From Solanum dulcamara (taxonomy: Eukaryota > Streptophyta > Magnoliopsida > Solanales > Solanaceae), in NCBI RefSeq assembly GCF_947179165.1, contig NC_077244.1, positions 71,408,144 to 71,472,143 on the forward strand: a DNA stretch of 64,000 bases, written 5' to 3'. Positions within the stretch are counted from its first letter, which is position 1; the number at the start of each line of letters is the position of its first letter. Positions 61,785 to 64,000 of the stretch are shown here, piece after piece. The translations under genes were made by a program, and so were the position numbers. The notes under the pieces were generated by a model. That model was not told where the DNA came from and searched no databases. It worked only from the letters and a program-made list of their open reading frames with translations.

Positions 61785-62346
61785 ATCCCCCACTCATTTT
61801 AATATTGTATAAGAGAGTTTATCAGCTGAAGGAAGATTACTATACATAATGAAGGTGTGCTCTGCATTGAACCTCCACTTAGTGAAACAATAACTTTTAC
61901 TCCAGAGTCGTAGTGGTCTCAGACTTGAACTATGACTGCTTAAGGGACATAAAATATTACTGCTCACACATAATAATCAAGGTATTGTCACGAGCTTTAT
62001 AAGCCAGCACATTACGGCCTTGTGCTATCCCGGTTTTATGAGTGCTTTTGAGAATAAGCCTAATTCTCATAGGAAGCGGCCTACTTCCATACTCACATAG
62101 GTGAAATCTGTCGAGAGTGCTCCTGTAAATTTAACACTCCACCCATACGGGCTACAGATTTTCATTAAGAGTTTTTTTTTTAAACTCAACCTCCACAATT
62201 TACTACAGGAAACAATGCACTCACATCATATGGAGGGAATAAAAATAGTGCATTTTTTTCACAACAAGTCATCATATGATTCGTTTTTCCCATTGAACCT
62301 GGTTATAGGATCTCTAGTCTCCAAGTTGGGTTTCCTCATATATGAC
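61785..62346 (-). other. 3' internal untranslated region of the Copia element
   Basis: This region lies between the pol stop and the 3' LTR and includes the polypurine tract. It has no open frame. Words such as GAAGCGGCCTACTTCCATAC and CACATAGGTGAAATCTG parallel the remnant at 11645-12221. Confidence 0.75.
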
Positions 62347-64000
62347 TCATGGATTTATAGGCTTCAATCCCATCCCCCTCGATGTGCTCCAGACCTTTTC
62401 TCTTGTTAAGGCCTTAGTAAGAGGATCTGCAAGATTTTCACAAGATTTGACATAATCAACATTAATGGTACCACTTGTCAAATATGATCTTACATTACTG
62501 TGTTTCCTCCTTATAGGTCTGGATTTACCGTTGTAATAACGATTTTGAACTCTACCAATTGCTGCAGTGCTATCACAATGAATTAAAATTGGAGGAATTG
62601 GTTTTTCAAAATAAGGTATTTGAAATAATAAATCTCTTAACCAATTCGCTTCCTCACTAGCTGAAGCTAAAGCAATTAGTTCAGCCTCCATGGTAGAGTT
62701 AGCAATTATAGTTTGTTTTTTTGATTTCCAACAAACAGCACCACCACCCAATGTAAAAATGTAACCAGTGGTAGAACAGGAATCACCTGCTAGAGTGTTC
62801 CAATCTGCATCAGAAAAGCCTTCAAGTACAGCAGGATATTTTTTATAGAACAAACCACAAGTTTTTGTTCCAATTAAATATCTCATAACTCTTGTTATAG
62901 CATGCCAATGTTCATTACCTGGCTTGCTAGTAAACCTGCTAAGTACTCCTACTGCATATGCAATATCAGGCCTAGTGCAATCAGTCACATATCTCAAACT
63001 TCCAATTACGCTAGCATATTCCTTTTGATTTATCACATCAATTTCACTTTGAACAGGAAACAAGTGTACACTTGAATCAAAAGGAGTTAAAACATGCTTG
63101 CAATCAAGAAAGTTATATTTTTTTAAAATTTTCTCAACATAATGTGACTGGTCAAGGAAAATTTCATCACATGTTCTAGTAATTTTTATTCCCAGAATAA
63201 AATTTGCCTCACCAAGATCTTTCATATCAAAATGGCTTCTAAGAATGTTCTTAGTATTATCAATAACATTCATATTCGAGCCAAAGATCAATAAATCATC
63301 AACATATAGGCAAATAATAACATGTGTATTATTCCAAGACTTATGATATATGCACTTATCACACTCATTTGTTTTAAAATCATTTTCAATCATGCAGGAA
63401 TCAAACTTTTCATGCCATTGCTTTGGTGCCTGTTTCAAGCCATATAGGGATTTAGTAAGTTTACATACTTTGCTTTCTTGGCCTGCTTCAACAAAACCTT
63501 CAGGTTGTTCCATATAAATTTCTTCATTAAGTTCTCCATTTAAAAAAGCAGTTTTTACATCCATTTGATGAATATGCAAATCAAAAATTGCAGCCATAGC
63601 AATTAAAAGTCTAATGGATGTAATTCTTGTAACCGGAGAAAAAGTATCAAAAAACTCTAGGCCTTCTAGTTGCTTAAACCCTTTAGCAACTAGTCTAGCC
63701 TTATATTTATCGATTGATCCATCTGGTTTTAACTTTTTTCGTAAGACCCATTTGCAACCAATTGTTTTACAACCTGGTGGTAAATCAACTAACTTCCAAG
63801 TTTTATTAGAAATTAGTGATTTCATTTCATCATTTACAGCCTCTTTCCAAAAAATAGAATCATACGAAGATAAAGCTTCTTGTAAAGTGAAAGGGTCATC
63901 TCCAACATTAAAAACATAAAAATCAGGCCCAAAATCTTTTTCTACTCTAGCTCTTTTACTTCTTCTTAACTCAAAATCATCAATTTCTTTATTTTTTAAA
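62347..64000 (-). CDS. Copia polyprotein, RT and RNase H part (5' end outside window)
   Basis: An uninterrupted frame runs from the window edge to the stop at 62347, at least 550 residues. It begins in the linker before RT (LRRSKRARVEKDFGPD, then FWKEAVNDEM). Reverse transcriptase follows with KWVLRKKLKPDG, DVKTAFLNGELNEEIYMEQPEG, GLKQAPKQWH and the catalytic YVDDLLIFGS, then RNase H with GYSDADWN-like GFSDADWNTLAG, GGGAVCWKSKKQ and NSTMEAELIALASA. The C-terminus ends near LADPLTKALTREKVW. Protease and integrase would lie beyond the right edge. The lack of stops suggests a young, perhaps still functional copy. Its own LTR lies downstream at 61089-61784. Confidence 0.95.
   Translation of the reverse strand, partial: LKNKEIDDFELRRSKRARVEKDFGPDFYVFNVGDDPFTLQEALSSYDSIFWKEAVNDEMKSLISNKTWKLVDLPPGCKTIGCKWVLRKKLKPDGSIDKYKARLVAKGFKQLEGLEFFDTFSPVTRITSIRLLIAMAAIFDLHIHQMDVKTAFLNGELNEEIYMEQPEGFVEAGQESKVCKLTKSLYGLKQAPKQWHEKFDSCMIENDFKTNECDKCIYHKSWNNTHVIICLYVDDLLIFGSNMNVIDNTKNILRSHFDMKDLGEANFILGIKITRTCDEIFLDQSHYVEKILKKYNFLDCKHVLTPFDSSVHLFPVQSEIDVINQKEYASVIGSLRYVTDCTRPDIAYAVGVLSRFTSKPGNEHWHAITRVMRYLIGTKTCGLFYKKYPAVLEGFSDADWNTLAGDSCSTTGYIFTLGGGAVCWKSKKQTIIANSTMEAELIALASASEEANWLRDLLFQIPYFEKPIPPILIHCDSTAAIGRVQNRYYNGKSRPIRRKHSNVRSYLTSGTINVDYVKSCENLADPLTKALTREKVWSTSRGMGLKPINP

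Overview
The window is nuclear DNA of a flowering plant, almost certainly a member of the Solanaceae. Genes carry GT-AG introns and encode plant-specific families (R2R3-MYB, PMT-type methyltransferase, phytochrome kinase substrate). The AT-rich spacers hold repeats typical of that family: a TS-type SINE with a TTG tail, other tRNA-derived SINEs, CAGTGGCGG-type hAT MITEs, Stowaway MITEs and Copia LTR elements. I cannot name the species or chromosome.

Six host genes were reconstructed exon by exon. An R2R3-MYB regulator of subgroup 1 (minus strand, 1.0-2.8 kb) is followed, after about 18 kb of repeats, by cytosolic ribosomal protein L34 (21.3-22.8 kb). Next come a PMT/DUF248 Golgi methyltransferase (27.1-31.5 kb), a single-exon phytochrome kinase substrate (PKS) protein (33.2-34.6 kb), a NAP1-related/SET histone chaperone (NRP, 42.0-48.5 kb) and a 2-oxoglutarate/Fe(II) dioxygenase (49.1-56.2 kb). 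All have intact reading frames and splice sites. They share no obvious pathway and look like an ordinary neighbourhood of unrelated genes. A tau-class glutathione S-transferase pseudogene lies at 23.5-24.0 kb.

Most of the rest is mobile DNA. Many insertions can be delimited by their target-site duplications (TSDs): a solo Copia LTR at 4.2-4.8 kb (TGAAC), a TRIM inside PMT intron 2 (TCTTG), a 5.0-kb decayed Copia element inside intron 1 of the dioxygenase gene (ACCCT/AACCT), a SINE in intron 1 of NRP, two SINEs near 57 kb, MULE-like MITEs with 9-bp TSDs, and hAT and Stowaway MITEs. The right edge (61.1-64.0 kb) is the 3' part of a minus-strand Copia element with an open RT/RNase H frame. Its LTR belongs to the same family as the solo LTR near the left edge, in inverted orientation.

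The least explained structure is a nested foldback at 18.7-20.1 kb. Its inner 241-bp hairpin pairs far better than its outer arms, and a separate MITE interrupts one arm. It is a candidate small-RNA-producing locus. Other points of interest are an inverted pair of LTR arms at 10.65-11.64 kb, a 415-bp out-of-frame duplication inside the RT domain of the dioxygenase-intron Copia, and transposons nested in one another at 37.3-38.8 kb. I saw no wholly new gene system.
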